NCBI GenBank assembly: GCA_947063855.1
Contig: CAMSTW010000019.1
Coordinates: 1 to 46,432 of the forward strand
Direction: 5' to 3'
Length of the DNA stretch: 46,432 bases
From: an uncultured Dorea sp.
GTDB lineage: Bacteria; Bacillota; Clostridia; Lachnospirales; Lachnospiraceae
Shown here piece by piece: positions 25,201-34,704 of the stretch; position 1 is the first letter of the stretch, and every line of letters begins with the position of its first letter. The notes below the pieces were generated by a model. The model made no database searches and was not told where the DNA came from. It worked only from the letters and a program-made list of their open reading frames with translations. The translations under genes and the position numbers were made by a program.

Positions 25201-26433
25201 CTACTTGTCTACATTCAAAACCGTCCTTAAAAGGACGTTACATCCGTTCTCAATATCCCCGTCTTCTGTATATTCATACCTGGAATGGCTGATTCCCTTC
25301 TCGCTTGGGACGAAGATCATCCCCGTAGGGAACACGCTTGTCATGATCAGTGAATCATGGAATGCGCCGCTTGGAATCACACTGTAGTCGATGCCTAATT
25401 CCTTCACCGCCTGTTCCACGCTTCCCTTCACCCACTCGGACATCGGCGCCGGCTCATGGAAAGAAGTCGGGACAAACGTACAGGTAACTCCGTATTTCCC
25501 GCAGGTATCAAAAAGAGACTCTCTGAGCTTCTCTTCGATCAGCTTCATAAGCTGTGCATCCTGGTCCCGGATCTCCAGGCTGAATGAGCAGGTTCCCGGA
25601 ATGACATTGACCGAATGAGGCGTTACCTTTATGGTGCCCACGGTTGCAACGGTGAATTCATTGCCGTATTCCTTTGTGATCTCCGGTATCCTGTTGATAA
25701 ATCCGGCCGCCGCCACAAGCGCGTCCTTACGGTCTGCCATCGCCGTACTCCCGGCGTGGTTCGCCTCGCCGGTCACGGTAACATCGTAACGGTTCACGCC
25801 CGCGATGGAGGATACAACCCCCACGGAGGTCTTCGTCTTATATAACCTTGCGCCCTGCTCTATATGGAGCTCTATAAAACAATGAACAGAAGAGGGATCC
25901 TTCGCGGCCTTTGGCATGTCCTTACAGGAGATGCCGTAGGATTCCATGACCTTTCCTCTCTCTTCTCCGTAGATATCTAATTCCGAATCGCTGACGTCTG
26001 GATCCTGTCCGCAGATCGCACTGCTTCCGGTCAGCCCTTTTCCAAAGCGGAATCCCTCTTCATCGGTAAATACAATCAGCTCGATGGGATGCTTCGGAAC
26101 ATATCCTTCTTCCCGGAAAGTCTCACAGACCTCAAGACCTCCCACGCAGCCAAGGACTCCGTCATACCTGCCTCCGTCCGGCACAGTATCCAGATGGGAC
26201 CCCATAAGGATTGCCGGAAGGCTGTTATCCTGTCCTTCCATACGTGCAATCAAATTGCCCGCCTCGTCCACCCGGCATGTCATGCCCAGGTCCTCCGCCC
26301 AGGAGGCAAAAAGTCTTCTTCCCCTTACGTCCTCTTCCGAAAAAGCCATCCGCGTAAAGGTTCCGTCTTCCTTCTTTCCGCACTGGTAGATCTCCTCTAA
26401 CCGGGAGACTACTCTTTTCCCGTTCGCTCTCAT
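25201..26433 (-). CDS. M20 amidohydrolase, N-carbamoyl-amino-acid hydrolase/allantoate amidohydrolase family (second copy)
   Basis: This 410-residue metal-dependent amidase is of the same family as AllC, related to beta-ureidopropionase and L-carbamoylase. Motifs are MGSHLDTVPDGGRYDG (H80, D91), TDEEGFRFG (E125/E126), ELHIEQGARL (H190) and GEANHAGSTAMADRKDA (H226). Against AllC in this window the motifs match but much of the rest differs, so a distinct substrate is likely. The ATG is 14 bases after AGGAGG, longer than usual. It leads unit C, before the FAD dehydrogenase and etfBA. A carbamoyl group removed here would leave an amine that the flavoprotein could oxidise; that link is inference. 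Ureidoglycolate amidohydrolase is another possibility. Confidence 0.85.
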   Translation of the reverse strand: MRANGKRVVSRLEEIYQCGKKEDGTFTRMAFSEEDVRGRRLFASWAEDLGMTCRVDEAGNLIARMEGQDNSLPAILMGSHLDTVPDGGRYDGVLGCVGGLEVCETFREEGYVPKHPIELIVFTDEEGFRFGKGLTGSSAICGQDPDVSDSELDIYGEERGKVMESYGISCKDMPKAAKDPSSVHCFIELHIEQGARLYKTKTSVGVVSSIAGVNRYDVTVTGEANHAGSTAMADRKDALVAAAGFINRIPEITKEYGNEFTVATVGTIKVTPHSVNVIPGTCSFSLEIRDQDAQLMKLIEEKLRESLFDTCGKYGVTCTFVPTSFHEPAPMSEWVKGSVEQAVKELGIDYSVIPSGAFHDSLIMTSVFPTGMIFVPSEKGISHSRYEYTEDGDIENGCNVLLRTVLNVDK

Positions 26434-26563
26434 AATTACAGCTAATTCCTCCTTTCACAGCTCATTATTAAGCATAATCCACAAATTCATATATCGCTTT
26501 ATAGTTATATTGCACAAATACTTTCCATGTGATATATAAATATTGTCTATAGTTCACATTATA

Positions 26564-26579
26564 GATAAATAATTAACGA
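26564..26579 (-). promoter_or_regulatory. Shared 16-mer upstream of the M20 amidase, possible operator
   Basis: On the minus strand TCGTTAATTATTTATC is followed after one base pair of the -10-like TATAAT (26557-26562 region), and is identical to 20817-20832 upstream of allH. The AT-rich spacer 26434-26600 carries no gene. This is likely the promoter region of unit C, with a regulator site overlapping or next to it. Confidence 0.5.
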
Positions 26580-26600
26580 CAAACATTGGAGAATCAGGAT

Positions 26601-26647
26601 AAAAAAAGAGATATTCTTTATCCGCTTTGGATAAAAACTATCTCTTT
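26601..26647 (-). terminator. Intrinsic terminator of the PucR-type regulator gene
   Basis: On the minus strand a stem of AAAGAGATA paired with TATCTCTTT and an inner TTTATCC/GGATAAA pair, with a 5-base loop, is followed by TTTTTTT. It lies directly after the regulator stop codon and separates it from unit C. Confidence 0.85.
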
Positions 26648-26652
26648 CGTAT

Positions 26653-28341
26653 CTATCTCTCCATATTTCCTATCATTTTGTAGACGATCAGCCCGATCCT
26701 GACTGCCAGGACTTCACTTGGATTATTAAAATCAATGCCTGTGATCGCCGAGATCCGGTCAATCCGGTATGCCGCCGTCTTATAGTGAATAAAAAGCTCC
26801 TGGGCCGTCTTTGTAAGGTTCTGGTTCCGGTCCAGATAGGTGCTTAATGTAAGGATCAGCTCCTGTCTCTGCTGCTTCTTATAGTGGAGAAGCTTCTGCA
26901 GCGACTCCGGAATATACTCATAGAGCTCCTTTGTACTGCCGACCTTGCACAGAAGCTTGAATATTCCCATGTCCGAGAAGAAGACGATCCGGGAATCCCG
27001 GTCCATATTCTGCTCGTCGAATATACCGATGAATTCCAGTGAGTCTCCCGCCTCCTTATAGCTGTCCGAGATACTGGCAACGCCTTCTACTTCCTTGCCG
27101 ACCCCTGCCCTCACCCGCAGCCCCTTGTTCTTCTGGCACATCCTCTTCTGGATCCTCTCCACCGTCGCCTGAAGCTCTCTGCGGTACTCTTCCTGCTTCT
27201 GATGCGGCCGGATCTGCTGGATGACGATCACCTTGTCCACATCATTCCTGACCCTGACTTCTTCGAATTCATTCAGCACCGCATCCCTCAGTATGCTGTC
27301 ATACTTGTACTTCTCGTTCAGCTTCTCGAATTCCTCCGTGTTCTCATTCCACAGCTTGAATATCAGCACACGGTAGTTTGCATCCAGCGGGATCCCCAGA
27401 TGCCTGACCGCCTGGTCCACCTCCTGCACCGAATGTATCTTTCCGGTCAGAAGCTGCGTGATGATGTCGTTCTGGAACTTCTCTTCTAACTCCTCCACCG
27501 AATGCTGCCGGTACAGCTCCTGGCGCAGCGCCGTCACCGCATTCTCGACCGCGATATCATCCAGGTCTCCCCATGCACTGTTGGATGCCGTGACCACAAG
27601 ATACATATTCCTGTTGTACATGGCCCTCCATTTCACAAGATACTGCACGCACGCCTTCCCGTCCTCTTCCTCCAGCACGATCATCTGCCTCAGATATGTA
27701 TAGTTAGAATAGAACGGCGGATGATATTCTTCGATCTGCTTCGATATCGTCAGGCGCGTGATACAGCCTTCCGTCCCGGCAAGATAGTCCATATTCTGGT
27801 TAAACAGAGCCACCGGATTGCCCACAAGCTTCTCAAGGACATCCAGAATCTTCCGGATGCTGTCCTGCGCGGAGCCAAAGGAAAAGGACAATGCCGTGAA
27901 ATTATCATATGTAGTCTTAAAATACTTAAGCTGCTTTACCTCTTCACTGAAGAGCTGCTCCAGAATCGGCTTCAGAATCTCCCGAAACGACAGTTCGAAT
28001 GCGACCTCCAGAACCGGGACCGAGAACTCTTCGGCAAATTTAAGGATAAACCTCACCTTCTCGTCAATATCCTCCACATCATCTCCGCGCTTGATGACGA
28101 TGGCGCTGACCTTCTTTGCCGCCAGCTCTCTGAAATACCCGTCGAATTCCTCCATCGTACACGCCTGGAACGCATAAAACCTCGTCAGCAATACCTCTCC
28201 GCCGTTAATGAACCTGACGATATCCGGAGCCTCTATGATCGTAGACCCCTGTATCTCATTATCAAGCCCTGCTTCTCCCCCCAGAAGCTTCGCCCCGCCA
28301 AAGATGTCAAGCTTCAGCATGTCCCTTACGCGAAATGCCAT
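26653..28341 (-). CDS. pucR: PucR-family transcriptional regulator
   Basis: This is a 562-residue regulator. Residues about 5-125 are the PucR N-terminal (purine catabolism regulator-like) domain (FRVRDMLKLDIFGGAKLLGG, then EAPDIVRFINGGEVLLT). A middle CdaR/GGDEF-like region runs to about 460. The C-terminal HTH_30 is QELILTLSTYLDRNQNLTKTA with LFIHYKTAAYRIDRI, about residues 490-555. In Bacillus subtilis PucR controls purine and allantoin genes and responds to intermediates; that is family knowledge. The ATG at 28341 follows AAGGGAAG, and a frame to 28401 lacks a ribosome site. Its place at the edge of the ureide island makes it the best candidate activator or repressor of units A-C. Confidence 0.9.
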   Translation of the reverse strand: MAFRVRDMLKLDIFGGAKLLGGEAGLDNEIQGSTIIEAPDIVRFINGGEVLLTRFYAFQACTMEEFDGYFRELAAKKVSAIVIKRGDDVEDIDEKVRFILKFAEEFSVPVLEVAFELSFREILKPILEQLFSEEVKQLKYFKTTYDNFTALSFSFGSAQDSIRKILDVLEKLVGNPVALFNQNMDYLAGTEGCITRLTISKQIEEYHPPFYSNYTYLRQMIVLEEEDGKACVQYLVKWRAMYNRNMYLVVTASNSAWGDLDDIAVENAVTALRQELYRQHSVEELEEKFQNDIITQLLTGKIHSVQEVDQAVRHLGIPLDANYRVLIFKLWNENTEEFEKLNEKYKYDSILRDAVLNEFEEVRVRNDVDKVIVIQQIRPHQKQEEYRRELQATVERIQKRMCQKNKGLRVRAGVGKEVEGVASISDSYKEAGDSLEFIGIFDEQNMDRDSRIVFFSDMGIFKLLCKVGSTKELYEYIPESLQKLLHYKKQQRQELILTLSTYLDRNQNLTKTAQELFIHYKTAAYRIDRISAITGIDFNNPSEVLAVRIGLIVYKMIGNMER

Positions 28342-28401
28342 AACACTTCCCTTCTTTCTTCGCTTCTTTCTCCTCTTCGTATTCTCAAAACAGCCGACCA
28401 A

Positions 28402-30069
28402 TCACACTTTGAAACATCCGCCTCCGATAAACTCTCTAAGCAGCGAGTTCTTGGGAACGGCGTCGCTTCCGATTCCAACGAAATAGTCCAGGAACTTAAG
28501 AAGTCTCTTTGCCTCCAGATATTCCGGACAGTTCCTGTCGATCCCAAACAACAGCGGCTCCACATAGATCTTGAGAACAGCCAGCTCATAGATCAGCGTA
28601 GAGTTGAACATAATGTCTGCTTCCTCCTGGTATGGGAAGATATTCTTCTCTTCTCCTCTCCTTACCGACTGCCACATACGTATCGTCCTCTGCGCGGAAG
28701 ACCCCCTTGTACGGGCGTCTCTTACAATACGCCGGATCAGCCGCCCGTCTGTGGTAGGAATCCGGTCATGCTCGTCGACGTTCAACTGTGTCAGGGCGCT
28801 TATGTAGATCTTGAACTTATTCTCATCCGGGAGATGCTCGGAGAGCTTTGGGTTCAGGCAATGGATCCCTTCGATCACAAGCACGTCATTGGGTCCAAGC
28901 TTCGTTGTCTGTGTGCCATATTCCTTATGTCCGGTCACAAAATTAAAGGTCGGGATCACAACCTCCTTCCCCTCAAGCATTTCGTTAAGCTGGCAGTTGA
29001 ATAATCTGGTATCCACGGCCTCCAGGCACTCAAAATCATAAGCGCCCGTCTCATCCTTTGGATTCTCCTCCCGCTCCACAAAATAATTATCCATGGCTAT
29101 GGGGCGCGGCGTAAGCCCGTTGGCCCGAAGCTGGACTGAGAGGCGGTGGGAGAAGGTGGTCTTCCCGGAAGACGACGGTCCGGCAATCAGGATGAACTTA
29201 AGCTCGGGACGCGCGGCAATCTGAGCCGCAATCTCCGCAATCTTCTTCTCCTGAAGAGCCTCCTGCACAAGCACCACATCATGGACGTCCTCCTTCGTGA
29301 TCTTGTCGTTGAGCGCTCCCACCGTCTCTATCCCCTGGATATCTCCCCAGTGCACGGACTCCTTCAACACGTGGAACAGCTTATTCTGAGGTTCGAAGGC
29401 CGGCACCTCCCTTGGCGCAGACCTGACCGGCATCTGCACAACAAATCCCTCATCATACAGGAACAGCTTGAAATACTTAAGATACCCTGCGCTTGGCACC
29501 ATGTAGCCATAATGGTAATCTTCGAATTCATTCATGCTGTATATATTCACCTTGGAGACTCTCCGGTAACGGAACAGCCTCTCCTTGTCATGCATCCCGT
29601 GATGCCCAAAGAGCGCGATGGCGTCATCCGTACGGACCGAACGCTTATTGATCGGCATATCCGCGTCAACCATCTCATGCATCCTCGCCTCCACACGCGC
29701 AAGGAATTCCCGGCTTACGCTGACCCGGCCGCTCACCGTGCAGTAATATCCCCTGCTTACGGAGAAATGAATCCTGACCTTATCCACCGCATCATGGCCT
29801 GCCACATCATAGATCGCCTTCACCATCATAAGGCTGATACTTCTCTGATAGGTCCTGTGCCCGATCTCCCCCGCAGTCGTCTCGAATTCAATCGTACAGT
29901 CCCGCTTAAGCTTCTTGAACAGCTCCTGAAGCTTTCCGTTCACGAATACCAGCACGATATCGTCCTCATAATCCTTCTGGTAATCCTCTGCAATCTGCCG
30001 ATAGGCCGTCCCGGCCTCATACTGCCGGATCTCATCGCCTATCTTCACCTGAAACATTTCCTTACTCAT
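28402..30069 (-). CDS. Uridine-kinase-like nucleoside kinase with TGS-type N-terminus
   Basis: This is a 555-residue cytoplasmic protein. Residues about 1-65 resemble a TGS/ubiquitin-like module, about 70-230 resemble the second additional domain of threonyl-tRNA synthetase (HFSVSRGYYC), and about 290-500 are a phosphoribulokinase/uridine-kinase domain with P-loop AGPSSSGKTTF (residues 296-306) and LVIEGIHCLNP. It presumably phosphorylates a nucleoside, probably uridine or cytidine; the substrate is not tested for most of this clostridial class. AAAAGGAGAGG precedes the ATG. It ends 60 bases before the PucR start on the same strand without a terminator, so read-through into pucR is likely. 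Confidence 0.85.
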   Translation of the reverse strand: MSKEMFQVKIGDEIRQYEAGTAYRQIAEDYQKDYEDDIVLVFVNGKLQELFKKLKRDCTIEFETTAGEIGHRTYQRSISLMMVKAIYDVAGHDAVDKVRIHFSVSRGYYCTVSGRVSVSREFLARVEARMHEMVDADMPINKRSVRTDDAIALFGHHGMHDKERLFRYRRVSKVNIYSMNEFEDYHYGYMVPSAGYLKYFKLFLYDEGFVVQMPVRSAPREVPAFEPQNKLFHVLKESVHWGDIQGIETVGALNDKITKEDVHDVVLVQEALQEKKIAEIAAQIAARPELKFILIAGPSSSGKTTFSHRLSVQLRANGLTPRPIAMDNYFVEREENPKDETGAYDFECLEAVDTRLFNCQLNEMLEGKEVVIPTFNFVTGHKEYGTQTTKLGPNDVLVIEGIHCLNPKLSEHLPDENKFKIYISALTQLNVDEHDRIPTTDGRLIRRIVRDARTRGSSAQRTIRMWQSVRRGEEKNIFPYQEEADIMFNSTLIYELAVLKIYVEPLLFGIDRNCPEYLEAKRLLKFLDYFVGIGSDAVPKNSLLREFIGGGCFKV

Positions 30070-30107
30070 ATATCACCTCTCCTTTTCCTGCATATAGAAG
30101 CAGTCCT

Positions 30108-30968
30108 CTATACATTCACAAATGGATGGCAGACGCCCGCCGTAACGATCTTCACACTCTCCCGGTCCGCCAGATTCTCCGCCAGGTATCTCTTCATATC
30201 TTCTATGAAAATATACTCGATCCCGTAATGTCCCGCATCTATCACGGCCATCCCCTGCGCCCAAGCGTCAATCCCTTCATGATGTCCGATATCTCCTGTG
30301 ACCAGTACGTCCGCATGCTTTCCCAGGGCAGTCTTCAGCACACTCTTCCCGGAGCCCGGGCATATGGCGATCCGCTCAACCGCGGCCGCAAGGCTGCCAA
30401 ATACCCTGACTGTCTCAAGCCCAAAGGCGCTCTTCACAGACTCGCAGCATTCCTTAAGCGTCACCGGACTCTCAAACATGCCGATCCGTCCGATTCCTTC
30501 CTGACGTATCTTCACATCCGCTCCTCCGGCTTCTCCCAAAGCAGCGTCCGCTCCTGCTTTGCCTGCCCGGATCTCCCCGGCCTCCTCAACCGTAACCTCC
30601 AGGACTTCCTGACGCTTAAGGCCCATCCGGTCCGCAGCCAGCTTCCCCATAGCGGCCACATCATAATTCGTATGCATGGCATAATACGAAATATCATGTC
30701 TGATCAGCTCAAGAAGTCTCCTTCCGGTAAAATCCCGGTCCGTGATCCGCTTCACCCCGCCGAAGATCAGCGGATGGTGTGTGATCAGCATATCCGCGCC
30801 GCACTGCACCGCGTCATGGACCACCTCATCCGTCGCGTCCAGGGCGATGTAGATGCATGCGGTCTGCTTATCCTCCCTTCCCGCAAGAAGTCCTACATTG
30901 TCCCATTCCAGGGCGTATCTTTCCGGATATCTTCTCTCTATCACATCAATCACTTCACTACACAGCAT
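30108..30968 (-). CDS. Nif3-like dinuclear metal protein (DUF34)
   Basis: This 286-residue protein is of the widespread NIF3/YbgI/YqfO family, which forms a toroidal hexamer with a two-metal site. The exact function is unresolved in the literature; a GTP cyclohydrolase I type 2 label is often misapplied. Metal-ligand motifs are ADMLITHHPLIFGG (residues about 58-71) near the N-terminus and GHHEGIDAWAQGMAVIDAGHYGIE near the C-terminus. GGAGG lies before the ATG. The neighbour pair Nif3-TrmK just upstream of rpoD on the minus strand is a conserved order in Bacillota. Confidence 0.9.
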   Translation of the reverse strand: MLCSEVIDVIERRYPERYALEWDNVGLLAGREDKQTACIYIALDATDEVVHDAVQCGADMLITHHPLIFGGVKRITDRDFTGRRLLELIRHDISYYAMHTNYDVAAMGKLAADRMGLKRQEVLEVTVEEAGEIRAGKAGADAALGEAGGADVKIRQEGIGRIGMFESPVTLKECCESVKSAFGLETVRVFGSLAAAVERIAICPGSGKSVLKTALGKHADVLVTGDIGHHEGIDAWAQGMAVIDAGHYGIEYIFIEDMKRYLAENLADRESVKIVTAGVCHPFVNV

Positions 30969-31008
30969 ATGTATCCTCCGTCTTGTTCATTCCATCCCCG
31001 TTCGTTCC

Positions 31009-31719
31009 TCAGGCATCCGGGTGGATGCAATAATATCCCAGCGCCCGGCTGATGATCATGATCTCTCTGCGTACCTCTTCCATCCGGAATCTGGCGCTCT
31101 CACTTCCCACATGATGGTTCAGTTCCTTGAAGATCCCTTCCCGGATGTCAAGCTCCCTGTGGAGAAACCTCTCAAGCACAGGATTCCGCTTCTCCAGGAG
31201 TCTCTTTCCAAAGATGTATTCACACTCGGCGTAACGGGGAGATTCCCCGTGAATCACCCGCATCATCGGATAGAACTTCCCGTCTTCCTCCACCATGTCC
31301 TCATCAATGATATCCATATGATGGTCGAGAACATACTTCCGGACCTTCCACACCTCTGACTGCGGCTGCAGGATACAGGCCCTGAGACTCTTCACTACCT
31401 CTTGCCCCTCCTCAAGGATCCGGATGATCAGACCGCCGCCCATGCCCGCGGCAATCATAGTATCCACCTCCCCCGGCACAAGCGCTTCCAGCCCGTCTGA
31501 CAGTCTCGTCTCTATCTTCCCCTTGAGTCCGTATCCCACGATATGCATCCTGGCACGCTCAAGAGGACCTCCGTTTATATCCATCGCGATCGCCTTCGAC
31601 GCAATCTGATTCTGCATCAGGTAGATGGGTATGTATCCATGATCGGTTCCAATATCTGCAACAGAGGCGCCCTCTGTCACAAGACCTGCAACCGCATAAA
31701 GTCTCTTCGATAGTTCCAT
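31009..31719 (-). CDS. trmK: tRNA (adenine22-N1)-methyltransferase
   Basis: This SAM-dependent enzyme methylates adenine 22 in the D-arm of some bacterial tRNAs. It has 236 residues from MELSKRLYAVAGLV. The SAM motif is SVADIGTDHGYIPIYL, followed by ISGDGLEALVPGEVDTMIAAGMGGGLI-like segments (seen as LSDGLEALVPGEVDTMI and AAGMGGGLIIRIL). AAGAGG precedes the ATG at 31719. A frame reaching 31803 would overlap rpoD without a ribosome site. It lies 13 bases downstream of rpoD on the same strand. Confidence 0.92.
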   Translation of the reverse strand: MELSKRLYAVAGLVTEGASVADIGTDHGYIPIYLMQNQIASKAIAMDINGGPLERARMHIVGYGLKGKIETRLSDGLEALVPGEVDTMIAAGMGGGLIIRILEEGQEVVKSLRACILQPQSEVWKVRKYVLDHHMDIIDEDMVEEDGKFYPMMRVIHGESPRYAECEYIFGKRLLEKRNPVLERFLHRELDIREGIFKELNHHVGSESARFRMEEVRREIMIISRALGYYCIHPDA

Positions 31720-31732
31720 AGGCGCCTCTTCC

Positions 31733-32842
31733 TTAATCCAGATAATCCCTAAGTTTTCTGCTGCGGCTTGGATGACGGAGCTTCCGAAGCGCCTTCGCCT
31801 CAATCTGGCGGATACGCTCCCTGGTAACGTCGAATTCCTTCCCGACCTCCTCTAACGTGCGCGCACGTCCGTCGTTCATACCAAACCGTAATCTCAATAC
31901 CTTCTGTTCTCTCTCTGTCAATGTGTCAAGAACCTCATCCAGCTGCTCTTTCAGAAGTGTCTGCGCCGCCGCCTCTGCCGGCACCGGCACATTGTCATCC
32001 TGGATAAAGTCGCCCAGATGGCTGTCCTCTTCCTCTCCGATCGGTGTCTCTAAGGATACCGGCTCCTGCGAGATCTTCAGGATCTCCCTGACTCTCTCCA
32101 CAGGCATGTCCAGTTCTTCCGCAATCTCCTCCGGCGTGGGCTCACGCCCCAGCTCCTGCAATAATTGTCTGGACACCCGGATCAGCTTGTTGATCGTCTC
32201 TACCATATGGACCGGAATACGGATCGTCCGCGCCTGGTCTGCGATAGCCCTTGTGATCGCCTGACGGATCCACCACGTTGCATAGGTACTGAACTTGAAG
32301 CCCTTCTGATAATCAAACTTCTCGACCGCCTTAATAAGTCCCAGATTGCCCTCCTGGATCAGGTCCAGAAACAGCATGCCGCGGCCCACATACCGCTTCG
32401 CAATACTGACTACAAGACGCAGGTTGGCCTCTGCCAGACGCTTCTTGGCCTCTTCATCCCCGTCGGCCATCCGCCTTGCCAGATCCACCTCCTCATCCGC
32501 AGTAAGAAGCGGCACCTTGCCGATCTCCTTCAGATACATGCGCACCGGATCCTCGATACTGATGCCGTCAGGTACGGACAGATCCAGCTTCTCCATATCC
32601 ACGTCGTCCTCTTCGGAGATCATGATATCAACATCGTCGATATCATCATCCCCGCTGATACGCAGCACGTCGATATTGTGAGTCTCCAGATATTCAAACA
32701 CCTTCTCCATCTGATCCGGCTCAAGCTCCATATCTGAAAAGAAATCATTAATTTCCTGCACTTCCAGAATACTCTTCTTCTTCTTTCCCAGAGAGACCAG
32801 ATCTTTTAATTTCTCTTCAAATTTCACTATGTTTTCTTCCAT
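31733..32842 (-). CDS. rpoD: Primary sigma factor RpoD (SigA)
   Basis: This is the housekeeping sigma factor, 369 residues. A short region 1.1 is present (residues about 8-80, with an acidic linker [18 protein letters not shown]). Region 2 is in [21 protein letters not shown] with [22 protein letters not shown], region 3 in [14 protein letters not shown], and region 4 at the end in [22 protein letters not shown]. It follows dnaG and precedes trmK, the common dnaG-rpoD arrangement. Confidence 0.98.
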   Translation of the reverse strand: MEENIVKFEEKLKDLVSLGKKKKSILEVQEINDFFSDMELEPDQMEKVFEYLETHNIDVLRISGDDDIDDVDIMISEEDDVDMEKLDLSVPDGISIEDPVRMYLKEIGKVPLLTADEEVDLARRMADGDEEAKKRLAEANLRLVVSIAKRYVGRGMLFLDLIQEGNLGLIKAVEKFDYQKGFKFSTYATWWIRQAITRAIADQARTIRIPVHMVETINKLIRVSRQLLQELGREPTPEEIAEELDMPVERVREILKISQEPVSLETPIGEEEDSHLGDFIQDDNVPVPAEAAAQTLLKEQLDEVLDTLTEREQKVLRLRFGMNDGRARTLEEVGKEFDVTRERIRQIEAKALRKLRHPSRSRKLRDYLD

Positions 32843-32881
32843 GTAGTGTCCATCCTCTCATTGCTTGCTTATATTTTATCC

Positions 32882-34657
32882 TTAATTGACAGAAATATGC
32901 AGTTTTTGGATATCCTGCAATTCCCTTTTTGCATTCATCAGACGCTGAAGACCGGCCATATCCGAAGGCGCAAGATTCCTTGCCGCCTCGTCAATGCTGT
33001 GGCTCTTAACCCGTATTATGGTCTCCTTAAGCGCCTTCTCCTGCTCTCTTTGGGTCGTCAGTTCCCTGATTTTCGTATGGAACAGACTCGCCGCTTCCCT
33101 GTGCTCCTCCTCATCCGTAAAATGATTCATGATCTTCGCAGGATTCACCTCCCCCGTCCCATACTGTTCATAGACCAGTCCGGCAACGGTCCTTAAGAGA
33201 CCTTCGGAAAAGTCCTCCGGGCTGATATAAGGCTCAATCTGCCGGAATATAGACTCATCCTCGATCAGCCAGGTCAGCAGGATCTTCTGCGATGTCGCGA
33301 TGCCGTCTTTCTTCCCTTCGGAACGTACACTGCCGCTCTTTGGCCTCTGTACGGGGCTTGCAAGTCCTGTGCGGACAGCTTCCCTGACTACCAGCTTACG
33401 CAGGTCCTCATATCCTACATGATAAGCCTGCGCCACGGCTTCTATGTAGTTATTCCGTTCGATCTCTTCCTCAAACTCCGTAAGACGTCTTGCCGCCTCC
33501 CGCATGAAATCTGTCTTCCCCTCCGGAGACCTCAGATCATAATCCTGTTCCAGGATCTCAAGGGCGAACATGAATCCGTTCCTTGCCTTGCCAATCCTCT
33601 CTTCAAATGCTTCTGCACCCAGATTCTTGATAAACTCATCCGGATCCTTGTACGGCTCCATACGGATGACCCTGGCCGTGATTCCCGCCTCTTTAAGGAT
33701 CGGTACGGCGCGCAGGGCCGCTTTCGTACCCGCGCCGTCGCTGTCATAGGTCAGATAAACCTCCTTCACATACCTCTTGATCAGAGAAGCATGTCCGGGC
33801 GTCAATGCGGTCCCAAGGGACGCCACCGCGTTGGTAAACCCGGCCTGATGAAGCGAGATTACATCCATATATCCTTCGCACAGCAGGAAATACGGCTTCT
33901 TCGAACTGCGCGCCCGGTTAAGCCCGTACAGGTTACGGCTCTTGTCGAAGATCATGGTCTCCGGGGAATTCAGATACTTCGGCTTGCCGTCGCCCATGAC
34001 CCGGCCGCCGAACCCGATCACACGGCTGTTCACATCCATGATGGGGAACATCACCCGGTTCCAGAACTTATCATACACGCTCTGCTTCTCGTCCACACTG
34101 ATCAGCCCTGCCTTAGAGATCATATCCGTCTGATACCCTCTGCTCTTCAGATACCGGTACAGATCGTCGCTGTACTTGTTGGAATAGCCAAGACCGAAGG
34201 CGCGGATCGTGTCATCGCTCAATTCCCTGTTCTTAAGATAAGACAAGGCGTGCTCTCCCTGGACGTTCTTAAGCTGGACATAGTAATACTGAGCCGCCAG
34301 CTTATTGATCTCCAGAAGGACTGCCCTGGTATCCGCCCGCTCCTTTGCCTCCCTGGAGAACTCCTGCCGGGGAAGCTCTACGCCCGCCCTGTCCGCCAGG
34401 AACTTAAGAGCCTCCGCAAACGAATAATTCTCATACTCCATCAGAAAGGTAAATACGTTCCCTCCCGCGCCGCATCCGAAACAATAGTACATCTGCTTCT
34501 GCCTGCTGACAGAAAAAGACGGAGACTTCTCATTATGAAACGGACAGAGACCAAAATAGTCTCTTCCCTTCTTCTGCAATCTCACATATCCGGATATTAC
34601 ATCTACGATATCATTTTTCGATCTTACTTCTTCAATTACTTCATCAGAATAATACAT
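32882..34657 (-). CDS. dnaG: DNA primase
   Basis: This primase makes RNA primers at the replication fork. It has 591 residues. The N-terminal CHC2 zinc finger is GLCPFHNEKSPSFSV with YYCFGCGAGGN (C, H, C, C ligands). The Toprim domain has LCEGYMDVISLHQAGFTN and LTYDSDGAGTKAAL, followed by a C-terminal helicase-binding region. The ATG follows GAGGGTG. It lies 39 bases upstream of rpoD on the same strand. Confidence 0.98.
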   Translation of the reverse strand: MYYSDEVIEEVRSKNDIVDVISGYVRLQKKGRDYFGLCPFHNEKSPSFSVSRQKQMYYCFGCGAGGNVFTFLMEYENYSFAEALKFLADRAGVELPRQEFSREAKERADTRAVLLEINKLAAQYYYVQLKNVQGEHALSYLKNRELSDDTIRAFGLGYSNKYSDDLYRYLKSRGYQTDMISKAGLISVDEKQSVYDKFWNRVMFPIMDVNSRVIGFGGRVMGDGKPKYLNSPETMIFDKSRNLYGLNRARSSKKPYFLLCEGYMDVISLHQAGFTNAVASLGTALTPGHASLIKRYVKEVYLTYDSDGAGTKAALRAVPILKEAGITARVIRMEPYKDPDEFIKNLGAEAFEERIGKARNGFMFALEILEQDYDLRSPEGKTDFMREAARRLTEFEEEIERNNYIEAVAQAYHVGYEDLRKLVVREAVRTGLASPVQRPKSGSVRSEGKKDGIATSQKILLTWLIEDESIFRQIEPYISPEDFSEGLLRTVAGLVYEQYGTGEVNPAKIMNHFTDEEEHREAASLFHTKIRELTTQREQEKALKETIIRVKSHSIDEAARNLAPSDMAGLQRLMNAKRELQDIQKLHISVN

Positions 34658-34704
34658 TATCTACACCCTCATATATAATATTCGACAAAAGTATTGGATT
34701 TCCT

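Noticed and set aside
2689..26433. Urate or xanthine breakdown genes within the island
   Set aside because: No uricase, transthyretin-like, OHCU decarboxylase, or molybdenum hydroxylase gene is seen. The pathway in this window begins at allantoin or a related ring.
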